Origin: Micromonospora tarapacensis
GTDB lineage: Bacteria; Actinomycetota; Actinomycetes; Mycobacteriales; Micromonosporaceae
DNA length: 64,000 bases
Direction: 5' to 3'
Assembly (NCBI RefSeq): GCF_019697375.1
Contig: NZ_JAHCDI010000004.1
Location: 4,513,324 to 4,577,323, forward strand
Shown: piece after piece, positions 45,791-54,863 of the stretch
How positions within the stretch are numbered: position 1 is the stretch's first letter
How the letters are laid out: the number at the start of each line of letters is the position of its first letter
Position numbers and translations under genes: made by a program
Notes under the pieces: model-generated
The model's input: only the letters and a program-made list of their open reading frames with translations
What the model was told of the DNA's origin: nothing
Database searches by the model: none

Positions 45791-45803
45791 CACGTACGTG
45801 TCA
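45788..45803. promoter_or_regulatory. 16-bp palindrome, copy 3 (18 bp here)
   Basis: TGACACGTACGTGTCA covers the rep stop codon; one more pair extends it to an 18-bp perfect palindrome, 45787-45804. Its position at the end of the initiator gene makes an origin or a regulatory site for xis/int possible. Confidence 0.75.
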
Positions 45804-45889
45804 ACGACCCGTGAAGCCGTTCCTTGACAACTCCACAGCGTGCAAGCCCGAACACCCCACCCCGGCAAGCACTACCAGGGAGGAAGCCG

Positions 45890-46093
45890 ATGGCTGACAG
45901 CCGTCCGACGCCACTCGTTCAGGTCCGGGTCATCGCCGACCCGGATCACGCCCAGGTCCTCATCGCCGATGTCGCTCAGCGGGCGCGGCAACTGCTGGGA
46001 CCTGGCGTCGACATCCGTACTCAAACCCGGTCCGCACGGCGGGCCGGATACGTCCGTCTGTACCTCACCGCTGCACGAAGGGAGAGCCCATGA
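45890..46093 (+). CDS. small protein of unknown function
   Basis: A 67-residue protein with a beta-alpha-beta pattern (LVQVRVIADPDHAQVLIADVAQRARQLLG, then YVRLYLTAARR). ATG at 45890 follows a very strong AGGGAGGAAG. Its stop overlaps the xis start by four bases. Similar small genes sit before xis in other AICEs. Confidence 0.6.
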   Translation: MADSRPTPLVQVRVIADPDHAQVLIADVAQRARQLLGPGVDIRTQTRSARRAGYVRLYLTAARRESP

Positions 46094-46290
46094 CCGTAGC
46101 CACCAACGAACCGCTGTGGACCATCGAGGATGTGTCCGCGTTCTTGCGCATCGAGGTGAACACCCTCTATCAGTGGCGCTCCCGCCGCACCGGCCCTCGC
46201 GCTTTCAAGGTCGGTCGGCACCTGCGCTACGACCCTTCCGATGTGCGATCCTGGCTCACCGATCAGGCGGACGACCATGGCGGTCGATGA
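46090..46290 (+). CDS. xis: excisionase (MerR/AlpA-type HTH)
   Basis: A 66-residue winged-helix protein: WTIEDVSAFLRIEVNTLYQWRSRRTGPRAFKVGRHLRYDPSDVRSWL. This is the HTH_17 excisionase fold that directs Int towards excision. It overlaps int by 14 bases and the small gene before it by four, so the three are co-expressed. Confidence 0.88.
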   Translation: MTVATNEPLWTIEDVSAFLRIEVNTLYQWRSRRTGPRAFKVGRHLRYDPSDVRSWLTDQADDHGGR

Positions 46291-47533
46291 CCTGTGGTAC
46301 CTGAGCAAGCGCGGTCCCCACGGCGAGAAGGTGAAGTCCCAGCGTTACGGCCGGGGGAAGCGCTGGCGCTGCCGCTACGAAGACGCTGGCGGCAACACCC
46401 GAACTCGCTTCTTCGACCGCAAGGTCGACGCTGACGCCTGGGACAAGAAGGCCAGCAGCGGCACGGCCGAGGAAACCCAGGTCGACCAGAGTGCCCGGCG
46501 AACGACCTTTCACGACTACGCGGAACGTTGGCGGCTGTCCCGCCAGATCGGGCAGGCGCTCGACTATCAACGTCACATCGAATCCCGGCTACGCCACCAC
46601 CACTACCCGTACTTCGGCGACCGGCCCATCCGGGCCATCACCGTCACGGACGTCCTGGAGTGGATCGCCAGGCTGCTACAGAACGAGGTCGCCCAATCGT
46701 CGGTGAAGACCTACTTCGACCTGCTCAACAACATCATGAATTCCGCGATGGTCGACAAGGTGATTCCCGACAACCCTTGCAAGTCGGTCCGGCTGTTCGC
46801 GATCCTGCGCGGCTTCTCCCGCGCGCCGAAATGGGTACCGACCGATGACGACGTGCTCGTCCTGGTCGACGTCGTACCGGACGAATTCCTGGCCGCCATC
46901 TGGGCCGGTGCCGGTGAGGGACTTCGGCTCGGGGAAGTCCTCGGCCTGGAGGACAGCGCCCGGTGCATCGACCCGGACCGGCAGGAACTCCACGTGGTGC
47001 AGCAACTGCGGTTCCACAAGTCCGGTTACGGCGGCTTCTACCTCGCCCCACCCAAAGCTGGCTCGGTCGGCGATGTCGACCTGGACGACCACGTCGCGGC
47101 GGTCTTCGCCGAACACGTCCGCACGTACCCGCCCGTCCTGGTCGAGCTGCCCGACGTCACCACCGGCACGCCCGACCCCGGCAAGGACCCGAAACGGCGG
47201 CTCGTGCCGCTACTGTTCACCGACGACCAGGGGCGGCCCATCCATGACCAGCGCTGGTCCGACATGTGGCAGACCTGGCGTAAAGCGGCCGAATGGCCCG
47301 ACGAAGGCACCTTCCACTCCCTGCGGCACTACTTCGCCACTCGCCTGATCACCTCGGGTGCCGACCCGACAGACGTGCAGAACGCGCTACGTCACTCCAG
47401 CCTGCGAATCACGCTCGAAACCTACGTGCACTGGTGGCCCAAGAAAGACCGCCGCCGCAACATCATCAGCAGCGCGCTACAGGACGCCCGAGCCAAGCGG
47501 CCGACCGGCCGGAAGTCCCAGAATCTCCGCTGA
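46277..47533 (+). CDS. int: tyrosine site-specific integrase
   Basis: A 418-residue tyrosine recombinase. The N-terminal arm-binding part starts MAVDDLWYLSKRG, a SAM-like core-binding domain spans about residues 75-180, and the catalytic domain has Arg in AGEGLRLGEVLGL (about 212), HSLRHYFATRL (about 348) and the nucleophile Tyr in LRITLETYVHW (about 381). ATG at 46277 overlaps xis. The stop lies 61 bases before the att core, the usual place for an integrase using a tRNA site. Confidence 0.95.
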   Translation: MAVDDLWYLSKRGPHGEKVKSQRYGRGKRWRCRYEDAGGNTRTRFFDRKVDADAWDKKASSGTAEETQVDQSARRTTFHDYAERWRLSRQIGQALDYQRHIESRLRHHHYPYFGDRPIRAITVTDVLEWIARLLQNEVAQSSVKTYFDLLNNIMNSAMVDKVIPDNPCKSVRLFAILRGFSRAPKWVPTDDDVLVLVDVVPDEFLAAIWAGAGEGLRLGEVLGLEDSARCIDPDRQELHVVQQLRFHKSGYGGFYLAPPKAGSVGDVDLDDHVAAVFAEHVRTYPPVLVELPDVTTGTPDPGKDPKRRLVPLLFTDDQGRPIHDQRWSDMWQTWRKAAEWPDEGTFHSLRHYFATRLITSGADPTDVQNALRHSSLRITLETYVHWWPKKDRRRNIISSALQDARAKRPTGRKSQNLR

Positions 47534-47535
47534 TC

Positions 47536-47564
47536 TGTACCGGATCTGTACCTAGCGATCTTGC
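47536..47564 (+). repeat. right copy of end-proximal repeat (candidate integrase arm site)
   Basis: TGTACCGGATCTGTACC (47536-47552), four bases, then GATCTTGC; matches the left copy at 25 or more of 29 positions with identical spacing. It begins two bases after the int stop and ends 30 bases before the att core. Confidence 0.6.
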
Positions 47565-47594
47565 TGGCAGCGTTTCCGCTGCTCAACGGTGTTA

Positions 47595-47622
47595 TTGGTG
47601 GAGCTGAGGGGATTTGAACCCC
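47595..47622. repeat. attR core (within intact tRNA-Ala)
   Basis: The 28-base core identical to attL, here forming the CCA end, acceptor strand and T-arm of the functional tRNA gene. Integration therefore leaves the tRNA intact. Confidence 0.93.
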
Positions 47623-47671
47623 TGACCCCCTCGATGCGAACGAGGTGCGCTACCAGTCTGCGCCACAGCCC
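47595..47671 (-). tRNA. tRNA-Ala(CGC)
   Basis: A 77-nt gene with encoded CCA. Acceptor GGGGCTG pairs with CAGCTCC and keeps the alanine identity pair G3-U70; discriminator is A. The anticodon stem CCTCG/CGAGG encloses TTCGCAT, anticodon CGC, reading GCG. The T-arm is AGGGG-TTCAAAT-CCCCT. It is the attachment gene of the AICE, whose DNA starts right at its 3' end. Confidence 0.96.
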
Positions 47672-47880
47672 CTCCGCCGGCTGACCGGCATCGGTCCCAC
47701 CCGGCTTTCACCGGGCGGGCCGGCGACAAGGCTAACAGGTCGGCTGCCCGCGCCGCGAACCGCCCCGCTCACCGGAGTCACGCAAGATCCGCGCAACGTC
47801 ACCGAAGGTGCGGCCGCCGACGGCCCCCGAGTCAGCGACTTCCCCGACATTGCCGCCTCGCCGGTCGGGCAGCGCCCGGG

Positions 47881-48735
47881 TCAGGCGCTGTGGGAGCCGC
47901 GGCCGGCCTCGTAGGGGCGACCGCGCAGGCCACCGGAGCGGCGGTACGACACCGAGCCGCCGCTGGCGGCCTGCGGGAGGTCGGACGGCCGGTCCAGGCC
48001 CATCGCGTTGCGCCGGACGGACTCCCGCTGGGCGGCCAGCCGGCGCTGCGCCTCCCGGCGGGCCGCGGCGCGGCGGGCCTGCTCGCGGCGCACCTCGGCC
48101 TGCCGGGCGGCCAGCCAGGCGGCCTCGCGGGCGCGCGCCCGGCGGCGTCGGCGGTTGGCCAGGGCGCGGGCGCGCAGGTGTACGACGTACACGATCAGCA
48201 GGGTGGCGGTGACCGCGAAGCTGATCCAGAAGCCGGGGCCGACCACCGCGACGCCGACCAGCTCGACGGCGTTGAGCAGCACCAGCGCGGCGAGCACTCG
48301 ACGACGGCGGTAGATGGCCGGGGTGTGCTGACGGCGGTCGGGGCGGCGGCGGGATCGGCCTCCGGCGGACGGCACGGCGCGCAGCCGGTTCGGCCGGCCG
48401 GAGCGACGGGACAGCGGTCGCTCGCCCGGCTCCCCGCCAGAGCGGCCGAGCCGTGACCGGTCGGCACGACGGGCGGCGGGCGGGCCGGAGACCGGGGCGG
48501 TGAGGATGCCCGAGTCGGTGTCCTCGCTGAGGGTGACCACCAGGGCGCGGGACGGGTTGACCGGTCGCCGGCCCGGGACAGTGCGGCGTCGGCGGCGGCG
48601 CTGGAGCACCCGCGCCGTCGTCTGCGCCCGCTCCGCCACCAGCCGCTCGGCGGCGTCGTACCGGCGGACCAGCGCCGGGGCGAGGGCGAGCAGACCGGCG
48701 GCGGCGAGGACGGCGAGGAGCACCGAGGTCGGCAC
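47881..48735 (-). CDS. SepX/GlpR-like membrane protein
   Basis: A 284-residue protein. Residues 1-20 form a membrane helix (SVLLAVLAAAGLLALAPALV); a basic cytoplasmic stretch follows; two more helices lie near residues 150-195 (VLAALVLLNAVELVGVAVV; FWISFAVTATLLIVYVVHL); then a long Arg/Ala-rich helix (RRRARAREAAWLAARQAEVR). This matches actinobacterial SepX (Streptomyces division/growth) and GlpR, the membrane receptor of gephyrin-like Glp in Corynebacterium. The glp gene is two genes upstream, supporting this. GTG at 48735 follows GGGAGGGG. Confidence 0.75.
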   Translation of the reverse strand: MPTSVLLAVLAAAGLLALAPALVRRYDAAERLVAERAQTTARVLQRRRRRRTVPGRRPVNPSRALVVTLSEDTDSGILTAPVSGPPAARRADRSRLGRSGGEPGERPLSRRSGRPNRLRAVPSAGGRSRRRPDRRQHTPAIYRRRRVLAALVLLNAVELVGVAVVGPGFWISFAVTATLLIVYVVHLRARALANRRRRRARAREAAWLAARQAEVRREQARRAAARREAQRRLAAQRESVRRNAMGLDRPSDLPQAASGGSVSYRRSGGLRGRPYEAGRGSHSA

Positions 48736-48919
48736 CCTCACCCCTCCCGTCACCGAATTCGGAGCAAGCGCCGACCGGCCGCAGGATCTTTCACCGATCG
48801 GCATCGGCGACGTGAATCGTGCGGGGCGGGCAGCGCCTGCCGCAGCTTGCAGTTACCTGAGGTTACGGGTCACCGTCACCGGAACCGCCGCGCCGCGCCG
48901 ATCCTGCACGTGGGACGCC

Positions 48920-49558
48920 TCACGGCGTACGTGCGCGTCGCCGCTGCCAGCGGGCCAGCAGGCCGCCCTCGGCGGCGATCTCCTCGCTGGTCATCGCGTA
49001 TCCGATGTGGTCGCGCCAGGCGCCGTCGATGTGCATGTAGCGCGCGTGGTACGCCTCCTCGCGGAAGCCCAGCTTCTCGACCACCCGGCGGGACGCCCGG
49101 TTCTCCGGGCGGATGTTGATCTCGATGCGGTGCAGCCCGCCGGGGCCGAAGGCATGGTCGACGGCGAGCGCCAGCGCGGTGGGGATCACTCCACGGCCGG
49201 CGACCCGGCGGTCCACCCAGTAGCCGATGTAGCCGGAGCAGAATGCCCGCCGCACGATGTTGCCCACGTTGATGTGGCCGACCAGCCGTTCCCCGCCGTC
49301 GTTCCGGAGGCAGACCGCGAACGGCATCCCCTCACCGGTACGCGCCGAACGCCGCTGGTCGCGGTACACCCAACGGAAGGTGGCCGGGGAGTTCAGCTCG
49401 TCCCAGTCGCCGGCCAGCGACGACTCCCAGGGCGCCAGCCAGTCCCGGTTGGCGCGGCGCACCTCGGACCAGGCCACCGCGTCGGAACGCCGGTAGGGCC
49501 GCAGCAGCACCGGGCCGTCGGAGAGCACCACCGGCCAACCGGGCGCCCGTCGGAACAC
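48920..49558 (-). CDS. GNAT family N-acetyltransferase (RimJ-like)
   Basis: A 212-residue acetyltransferase with VLLRPYRRSDAVAWSEVR near the start, GYIGYWVDRRVAGRGVIPTAL (the acetyl-CoA pyrophosphate loop, V-x-x-x-G-x-G type) and HRIEINIRPENRASRRVVEKLGF, all typical of RimJ/RimL enzymes that acetylate protein N-termini. GTG at 49558 is preceded by GGAGG; an ATG seven codons earlier has no such site. It sits between glp and the SepX/GlpR gene, a conserved order. Confidence 0.88.
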   Translation of the reverse strand: MFRRAPGWPVVLSDGPVLLRPYRRSDAVAWSEVRRANRDWLAPWESSLAGDWDELNSPATFRWVYRDQRRSARTGEGMPFAVCLRNDGGERLVGHINVGNIVRRAFCSGYIGYWVDRRVAGRGVIPTALALAVDHAFGPGGLHRIEINIRPENRASRRVVEKLGFREEAYHARYMHIDGAWRDHIGYAMTSEEIAAEGGLLARWQRRRARTP

Positions 49559-49589
49559 CGAACCTCCACTCCCGAGCATCACCGGCGAC

Positions 49590-50903
49590 TCACCGCCGGC
49601 GGTCCAGCAGCAGCACGTCCACGGTGGATCCGGCGGCGGCGGTCGTCACCCGTTCACCAAGAACGAGAAGGCCGTTCGCCTCCGCCAGGCCGGAGAGGGT
49701 GAACGGGCCGCCGTTGAGCGGTTGGACAGTGTAACCCCCGCCGCGCCGTTCGGCGACGTGCGCGGGCCGGAACTCCCGCAGCCCGGCCGGGGAGGAGAGG
49801 GTCTCCAGCAGGTGCGCGCGCACGCTCGGGCGGAACACCGGCTCGGCGCCGGCCAGCAGGTTGATCGCGGGACGGGCCAGCACCTCGAAACCGATCATCG
49901 CGGCACCGGGGTCGCCGGGCAGGCAGACCACCGGCACCTCCTCGGCGCCGACCGTGCCGAAGCCGAGCGCGGTGCCGGGATAGAGCGCCACGTCGGTGAA
50001 GGTGACCGGGCCGGCCCGGCTGCCCTCCCGGCGGGACAGGATCCGGCGGACCATGTCGCCCGGGCCGGTACCGGTGCCGCCCGTGGTGATGATCAGGTCG
50101 GCGTTCAGGGTCTGGTCCTCCAGCAGCCCGCGCAGCCCCTCCGGGTCGTCGTCGCAGATGCCCACCCGGTACGCGAGCGCGCCCACCTCCGCCGCCGCGG
50201 CGGTCAGGGCGTGCGAGTTGGCGTCGACCACCTGGCCGGGCTGGCTGCCCCGGCCCACGTCGACCAGTTCGTCGCCGGTGGCCACGATGACCACCCGGGG
50301 GCTCGGGCGTACCACGACGTGGCCGATGCCGGTGGCGGCCAGCACCGCCACCAGTGCCGGCGAGACGTACGTCCCGGAGGGCGCGAGCAGGGCACCGGCG
50401 GACACCTCCTCGCCGGCCCGGCGTACCCCGTAGCCCCGCTTCGGGACACGGAAGATCTCCACCGCCGCCATGCCCTGGTCGGTCCACTCCACCGGCACGA
50501 CCACCTCGGCGCCGATCGGCAGCGGCGCTCCGGCGGCTACCGAGAAGCACGAGCCGGGGGTGAGCCGGACCGGCCGCCAGCTCGCCGCACCGAGGTCACC
50601 GACGACGTTGAGCCGTACGGTGCGACCGCCCGGGCCGCCGGACTGGACCGGGACGTACGCCCCGCCCCGGCCACCGCCCGAGATGTCCTCCCAGCGCGCG
50701 GCGTACCCGTCCATGGCCGCCTGGTCGAAGGCCGGGAACGAGTGCGGCGCGACGACGTCCTCGGCGAGGACGTTGCCGTACGCCTGGGTGAGGTCGAGGT
50801 CGAGTGGCGGCAGCGCGCGTAACCTGCGCAGCACACTGCCCAGGTAGTCGGCGAGCGGCGTCAACCCGTTTTCGGCCGCCTCGGCGTCGGCCGTCGCGGT
50901 CAT
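49590..50903 (-). CDS. glp: gephyrin-like molybdotransferase (Glp/MoeA family)
   Basis: A 437-residue MoeA-type protein. FPAFDQAAMDGYAARWEDI is the substrate-loop region; VIVATGDELVDVGR and the TTGGTGTGPGDMV stretch belong to the MogA-like domain III; the C-terminal domain IV ends in VDVLLLDRR. Actinobacteria have several MoeA-like genes; the copy next to galU and SepX/GlpR is the gephyrin-like Glp, which in Corynebacterium binds FtsZ. Ability to insert molybdenum is not excluded. ATG at 50903 overlaps the galU stop by four bases. Confidence 0.85.
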   Translation of the reverse strand: MTATADAEAAENGLTPLADYLGSVLRRLRALPPLDLDLTQAYGNVLAEDVVAPHSFPAFDQAAMDGYAARWEDISGGGRGGAYVPVQSGGPGGRTVRLNVVGDLGAASWRPVRLTPGSCFSVAAGAPLPIGAEVVVPVEWTDQGMAAVEIFRVPKRGYGVRRAGEEVSAGALLAPSGTYVSPALVAVLAATGIGHVVVRPSPRVVIVATGDELVDVGRGSQPGQVVDANSHALTAAAAEVGALAYRVGICDDDPEGLRGLLEDQTLNADLIITTGGTGTGPGDMVRRILSRREGSRAGPVTFTDVALYPGTALGFGTVGAEEVPVVCLPGDPGAAMIGFEVLARPAINLLAGAEPVFRPSVRAHLLETLSSPAGLREFRPAHVAERRGGGYTVQPLNGGPFTLSGLAEANGLLVLGERVTTAAAGSTVDVLLLDRRR

Positions 50904-51856
50904 GTATTCGGACCGCCCGACGAGTCGGAGTTGACGAACTCCGCCAGCCACTTGCGGAACTCGCCGCCCAGGTCCTCACGCTCGGCGGCGATCTGGACCA
51001 CGGTCTGGAGGTAGCCCAGCGGCATGCCGGTGTCGTAGCGGATGCCCCGGTAGACGATCGCGTGCACCGGTGTCCCCTCGGTACGCAGCAGTTCCATCGC
51101 ATCGGTCAGCTGGATCTCCCCGCCGCTGCCGGGCTGCGTCCGGCGGATGGCGTCGAAGATCCTGCCGGGCAGCACGTACCGGCCGAGCACGGCGAGGTTG
51201 CTCGGCGCGTCCTCCGGCTTCGGCTTCTCCACCATGCCGGTCACCCGCACGACCTCACCGATGTCGGTCAGCTCGGCCTCCGCCGGCTCGACCGAGGCGA
51301 TCCCGTAGCGCTTCGTCTCGGCCGGGTCCACCTCGAAGAAGGCGAGCACCACCCCACCCGTACGCGCCTGAAGCTCCAGCATGGCCGGCAGCAGCGGCTC
51401 GGAGAGGTTCACGAACTCGTCACCGAGCAGCACCGCGAAGGGCTGGTCACCGACGTGCGACTCGGCGTACCCGACCGCGTGGCCGAGGCCCAGCTGTTCC
51501 GGCTGCCGGCAGGTGTAGATCGCCGCCAGTTCCTCGGTCCGCTTGACGGCGGCGAGCAGGTCAGGCTTCTCCGCGAGCCGCTCCTCCAGGTCGGGGCGGC
51601 GATCGAAGTGGTCCACCATCGACGTCTTGCCCCGACCGGTGATCAGCAGCACGTCACCGATGCCGGCCTGGGCGGCCTCCTCGACGATGTACTGCAACAC
51701 CGGCCGGTCGACGACCGGCAGCAGTTCCTTGGGGACCGCCTTGGTCGCCGGCAGGAACCGGGTGGCCAGGCCGGCGGCCGGGATGACGGCCTTGACGGCA
51801 CGGGGACGGCCGGCGGCGGTGGTGGTCGTTGAGGGGTTCGCTGAGTGCTCCGACAT
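50900..51856 (-). CDS. galU: UTP-glucose-1-phosphate uridylyltransferase
   Basis: A 318-residue enzyme making UDP-glucose. AVIPAAGLATRFLPATKAVPKELLPV is the nucleotide-binding motif; QLGLGHAVGYAES, VLLGDEFV, VEKPKPEDAPSNLAVLGRYVL and GGEIQLTDA are the GalU hallmarks. The stop overlaps the glp start. UDP-glucose feeds the epimerase encoded at the left of the window. Confidence 0.95.
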   Translation of the reverse strand: MSEHSANPSTTTTAAGRPRAVKAVIPAAGLATRFLPATKAVPKELLPVVDRPVLQYIVEEAAQAGIGDVLLITGRGKTSMVDHFDRRPDLEERLAEKPDLLAAVKRTEELAAIYTCRQPEQLGLGHAVGYAESHVGDQPFAVLLGDEFVNLSEPLLPAMLELQARTGGVVLAFFEVDPAETKRYGIASVEPAEAELTDIGEVVRVTGMVEKPKPEDAPSNLAVLGRYVLPGRIFDAIRRTQPGSGGEIQLTDAMELLRTEGTPVHAIVYRGIRYDTGMPLGYLQTVVQIAAEREDLGGEFRKWLAEFVNSDSSGGPNT

Positions 51857-51865
51857 GTCGCGAGA

Positions 51866-54108
51866 CTATCGGCCACGGCCATGCCCCGGCGGGTGAGGAC
51901 CAGAAGACGCGCCGCCCGCCCGCTCGGTTCTGCCGCTTGCGGGACTGACCGCGAGATCGCCGGTGGGATCGGCGGGGTGACCGGCGCGGGGCAGCCCGTC
52001 GGAGGGGCTGCGGGCCGCCGGGGTCACCGGAATCTCCCGGGTCGCCGACGCCTCCCGGGCCGCCGCCACCCGCCAGGTGTCCCGGCTGGCGGCCTTTGCC
52101 GCGTACAACGCCTCGTCGGCCGCCTGGAGCACCTGCGGGCCGTTGTCGGCGTGGTCCGGGTAGACGGCGATGCCGATGGAGACCGTCACCGGGATCGACT
52201 CACGGACCCCGGCATGCCCCACCACGGCCACCGGGGTGCCGCGGACGGCCGCCCCGAGCCGCTCGGCGACGGTCGTCGCGCCCCGGGCATCGGTCTCCGG
52301 CAGCAGCAGCACGAACTCCTCACCGCCCTGGCGGAAGGCGAGATCCACCTCGCGGATCTCGCCGCGTAACCGCCGGGCGAACTCGGCCAGGACCATGTCC
52401 CCGGCCGCGTGGCCGTACGTGTCGTTGACCCTCTTGAACCGGTCGAGGTCGAGGACGAGGACGCTCACCATCCGGCCGAACCGGCTGGCCCGCTCCACCT
52501 CCCGGCGCAGCGACTCGCGCAGGTGGCGGTAGTTCCACAGCCCGGTCAGCGGGTCGGTGAGCGACAGCCGCTGGTTCTCCTCGTGGACGCGTACGTTGTC
52601 GACCGCCACGGCCGCGTGCCCGGCGAAGGTGCGCAGGGTGATCAGGTCGTCGTCGTCGAACTCCTCCCCGCCCAGCCGGTCGTAGAGGGCCAGCACCCCC
52701 AGCGCCGGCTCTGCCGGGCCGCCTGCCGGGACGTCGCCGCCGATCGGGCGGGTCGAGCCGAGGTCCCCGCGCCCGCCGGGGGCGGCGAAGGGCACCGCGA
52801 TGTACGTCCGGCACGGCGGGTCGCCGGCTGCGGCCGGTGCCGGCCCGACCCGACCTCGGCGAGGCTGGCCGGTGGCCGCGACCGTACCGACCACACCAGC
52901 ACCCGGTGGCGTGGCCGGCGCACCCGCGCCGTCCTGCGGCGCGATCGACACGGCGGTGCCGGACCAGTGACCGTCCAACCCCTCGGTGCACTGGGCGACG
53001 AGCGCCCCACCCGGCTCGGTGAGCAGCACCGCTCCCGCCCGCGCCCCGGTCGCGGCGAGCGCGCTGTGCAGGATCACCCGCAGGATCCGTTGCAGGTCGT
53101 GGGTGCTGGCCAGGGTGTCGCCGAGCACGGCCAGATGCCCGCGCAACTGGTCCCGGCTGCTGGTCAGCGCCGCCAGGTAGCCGCCGGTCTCGCGGGTCAT
53201 CCGGTTGAAGGCGACGGCCAGCCGGCCGATCTCGTCGCCGCTGCGTACCGGCACCCGAGCGGCGAGATCGCCCGCGGCGACGCGGTCCGCCGCGCCGGCC
53301 AGTTCCACCAGCGGGCGGGTGGTCACCCGGGCCAGCCGCCCGGCGACGGCCACCCCAGCAGGGCGGCCAGCAGCACCACGGCGACCAGCACCGCGTGCAG
53401 GCCGGGTGGCTGGTCGCTGGGCACCGAGAGGACCAGCGGCAGGGGTTGCCCGGCGGTCGGGCCGGCGCGGCGTACGTAGCGGCCGTCGGGCGTGCCGGTG
53501 ACGCGTTCGTCGCGCAGCGACGCGACGGCGGCGAGCACCGCGTCGCGGCCACCGGCCGACTCTGTGGTGTGGGCCGCCTGGACGGGCGTGCCGGCGCCGT
53601 CGAGCAGCGTCACCGCGACGCCGGTCACCGCGGCGAGCCGCGCGACGAGCACGGGGTCGACCGGTTGGGCGGCGGCGACCGCACCCAGCACCGAGCCGGC
53701 GGCGTCGCGCAACTCCACCCGGACCGCCAGGGCGCCGACCGGCCCGCCGGGCGCCTCCGGCGCCGCGCAGTCCCGCCACGGCGCCGGTGGGGCGCCCGGG
53801 GTGGCGTGGCTGATCCGCCCGGCCACGTCGGTGACCAGCACGGCGGCGGCGAGGCCCCGGCTGACCACCTGGTCGGCGGCACCGGCGTGGTCGGTGCTGA
53901 GGCCGACCGCGTCCGCGGCGGCGCGCAGTTGCTGGCAGAGCGCGTCGATCGAGGTGCGCACGGCCGTGGCGGCCACGGCCAGCCGCTCGGTCGCCCGGCT
54001 GCGGTCCACCGCCGTCACGGTGGAGGCGACGAAGACGGCACCGAGCAGGACCGGGCCGAACGCCACCGCCAGGAAGGCTGCGGTCAACCGCCCGCGTAGC
54101 GTCAACAC
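51866..54108 (-). CDS. membrane diguanylate cyclase with HAMP, GAF and GGDEF domains (frameshifted as sequenced)
   Basis: A restored product of about 747 residues. The N-terminal helix (AAFLAVAFGPVLLGAVFVA) and a second one (HAVLVAVVLLAALLG) bracket a sensor domain of about 200 residues. HAMP follows (PLVELAGAADRVAAGDLAARVPV), then GAF (LQRILRVILHSALAATGARAGAVLL), then GGDEF with an intact RQGGEEFVLLLPETD active site, predicted to make c-di-GMP. The frame breaks at the GGGG of 53353-53356, inside the second helix. No EAL domain is present. GTG at 54108 is the start. Confidence 0.85.
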
Positions 54109-54217
54109 TTCCCCCCGGAAGTTGCGCGACCGTTGCCTGCGATGCTGACACAGAGCGACGGCAAGGAGCGCGTTGCGTGAGGAGTGTTGCGTGCCGGAAT
54201 TTGCTCAGGGAGCGGAA

Positions 54218-54856
54218 GTGACGAATGGCGCGAAGCGGGAGGCCCGGGTGGCGCTGCTCGCGCGCCGCCGGGCCCGCACCGCCGCCGAGCGTCAGGCCGC
54301 CGCGGTGCGCGTCCAGGCCGAGCTGACAGCAGTGGTACGCCGGCTGCGGCCGGGCCGGATCGCCGCGTACGTGCCGGTCGGTAGTGAGCCGGGCGGGCCG
54401 GACCTGCCGGCGGTGCTTGCCGACGCGCTGCCCGCCGGAGCGCAACTGTTGCTGCCGGTGCTCCGTGACGACCTGGATCTGGACTGGGCCGCCTGGGCCG
54501 GGCCGGAGGCGATGGTCGCCGCCGGGCGGGGCACCCGCGAGCCGGGTGGTCCACGGCTGGGCCGCACCGCGATAGCCGCAGCCGGGTTGGTCGTGGTGCC
54601 GGCGCTGGCCGTGGATCGCCGGGGCGTGCGCCTGGGTCGGGGCGGCGGCTCGTACGATCGCGCCCTCGCCCGGGTGCCGGCGGGCGTCCTCACCGTGGTG
54701 CCGCTGCACGACGGCGAACTGGTGGACGAGCTTCCCGCCGAGCCGCATGACCGGCCGGTACGCGCGGTGATCACTCCGGCCGGGGGGCTGCACCCGCTGG
54801 CGACCCCCTCCGGTGTCGTGCCCCACACTTCCGCTGGACGAACCGGGGGCCGATGA
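54218..54856 (+). CDS. 5-formyltetrahydrofolate cyclo-ligase
   Basis: A 212-residue enzyme converting 5-formyl-THF to methenyl-THF with ATP. NGAKREARVALLARRRAR at the start and LVVVPALAVDRRGVRLGRGGGSYDRALAR near residue 140 are the family motifs. GTG at 54218 follows AGGGAG; earlier in-frame GTGs lack a site. It is divergent from the GGDEF gene and next to the FmdB gene, as in other actinobacteria. Confidence 0.92.
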   Translation: MTNGAKREARVALLARRRARTAAERQAAAVRVQAELTAVVRRLRPGRIAAYVPVGSEPGGPDLPAVLADALPAGAQLLLPVLRDDLDLDWAAWAGPEAMVAAGRGTREPGGPRLGRTAIAAAGLVVVPALAVDRRGVRLGRGGGSYDRALARVPAGVLTVVPLHDGELVDELPAEPHDRPVRAVITPAGGLHPLATPSGVVPHTSAGRTGGR

Positions 54857-54863
54857 CGCACCA

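Larger units (their letters stand above)
35129..47622 (+). mobile_element. pSAM2-type actinomycete integrative and conjugative element (AICE)
   Basis: The 12.5-kb element is bounded by two exact 28-bp copies of the tRNA-Ala 3' end. It carries all AICE modules: int and xis at the right end, a RepSA-type rolling-circle initiator, a SpdB-like spread protein, a TraSA/TraB-type FtsK ATPase, an SCO3933-type regulator and a divergently read GntR protein. The plus-strand block from 38513 to 47533 is mostly overlapping or closely spaced. Cargo at the left end is a TIR gene and two P-loop kinases. The element appears intact, and none of the frameshifts seen in the chromosomal genes is found inside it. 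G+C drops visibly between about 35.1 and 38.5 kb. Confidence 0.92.
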
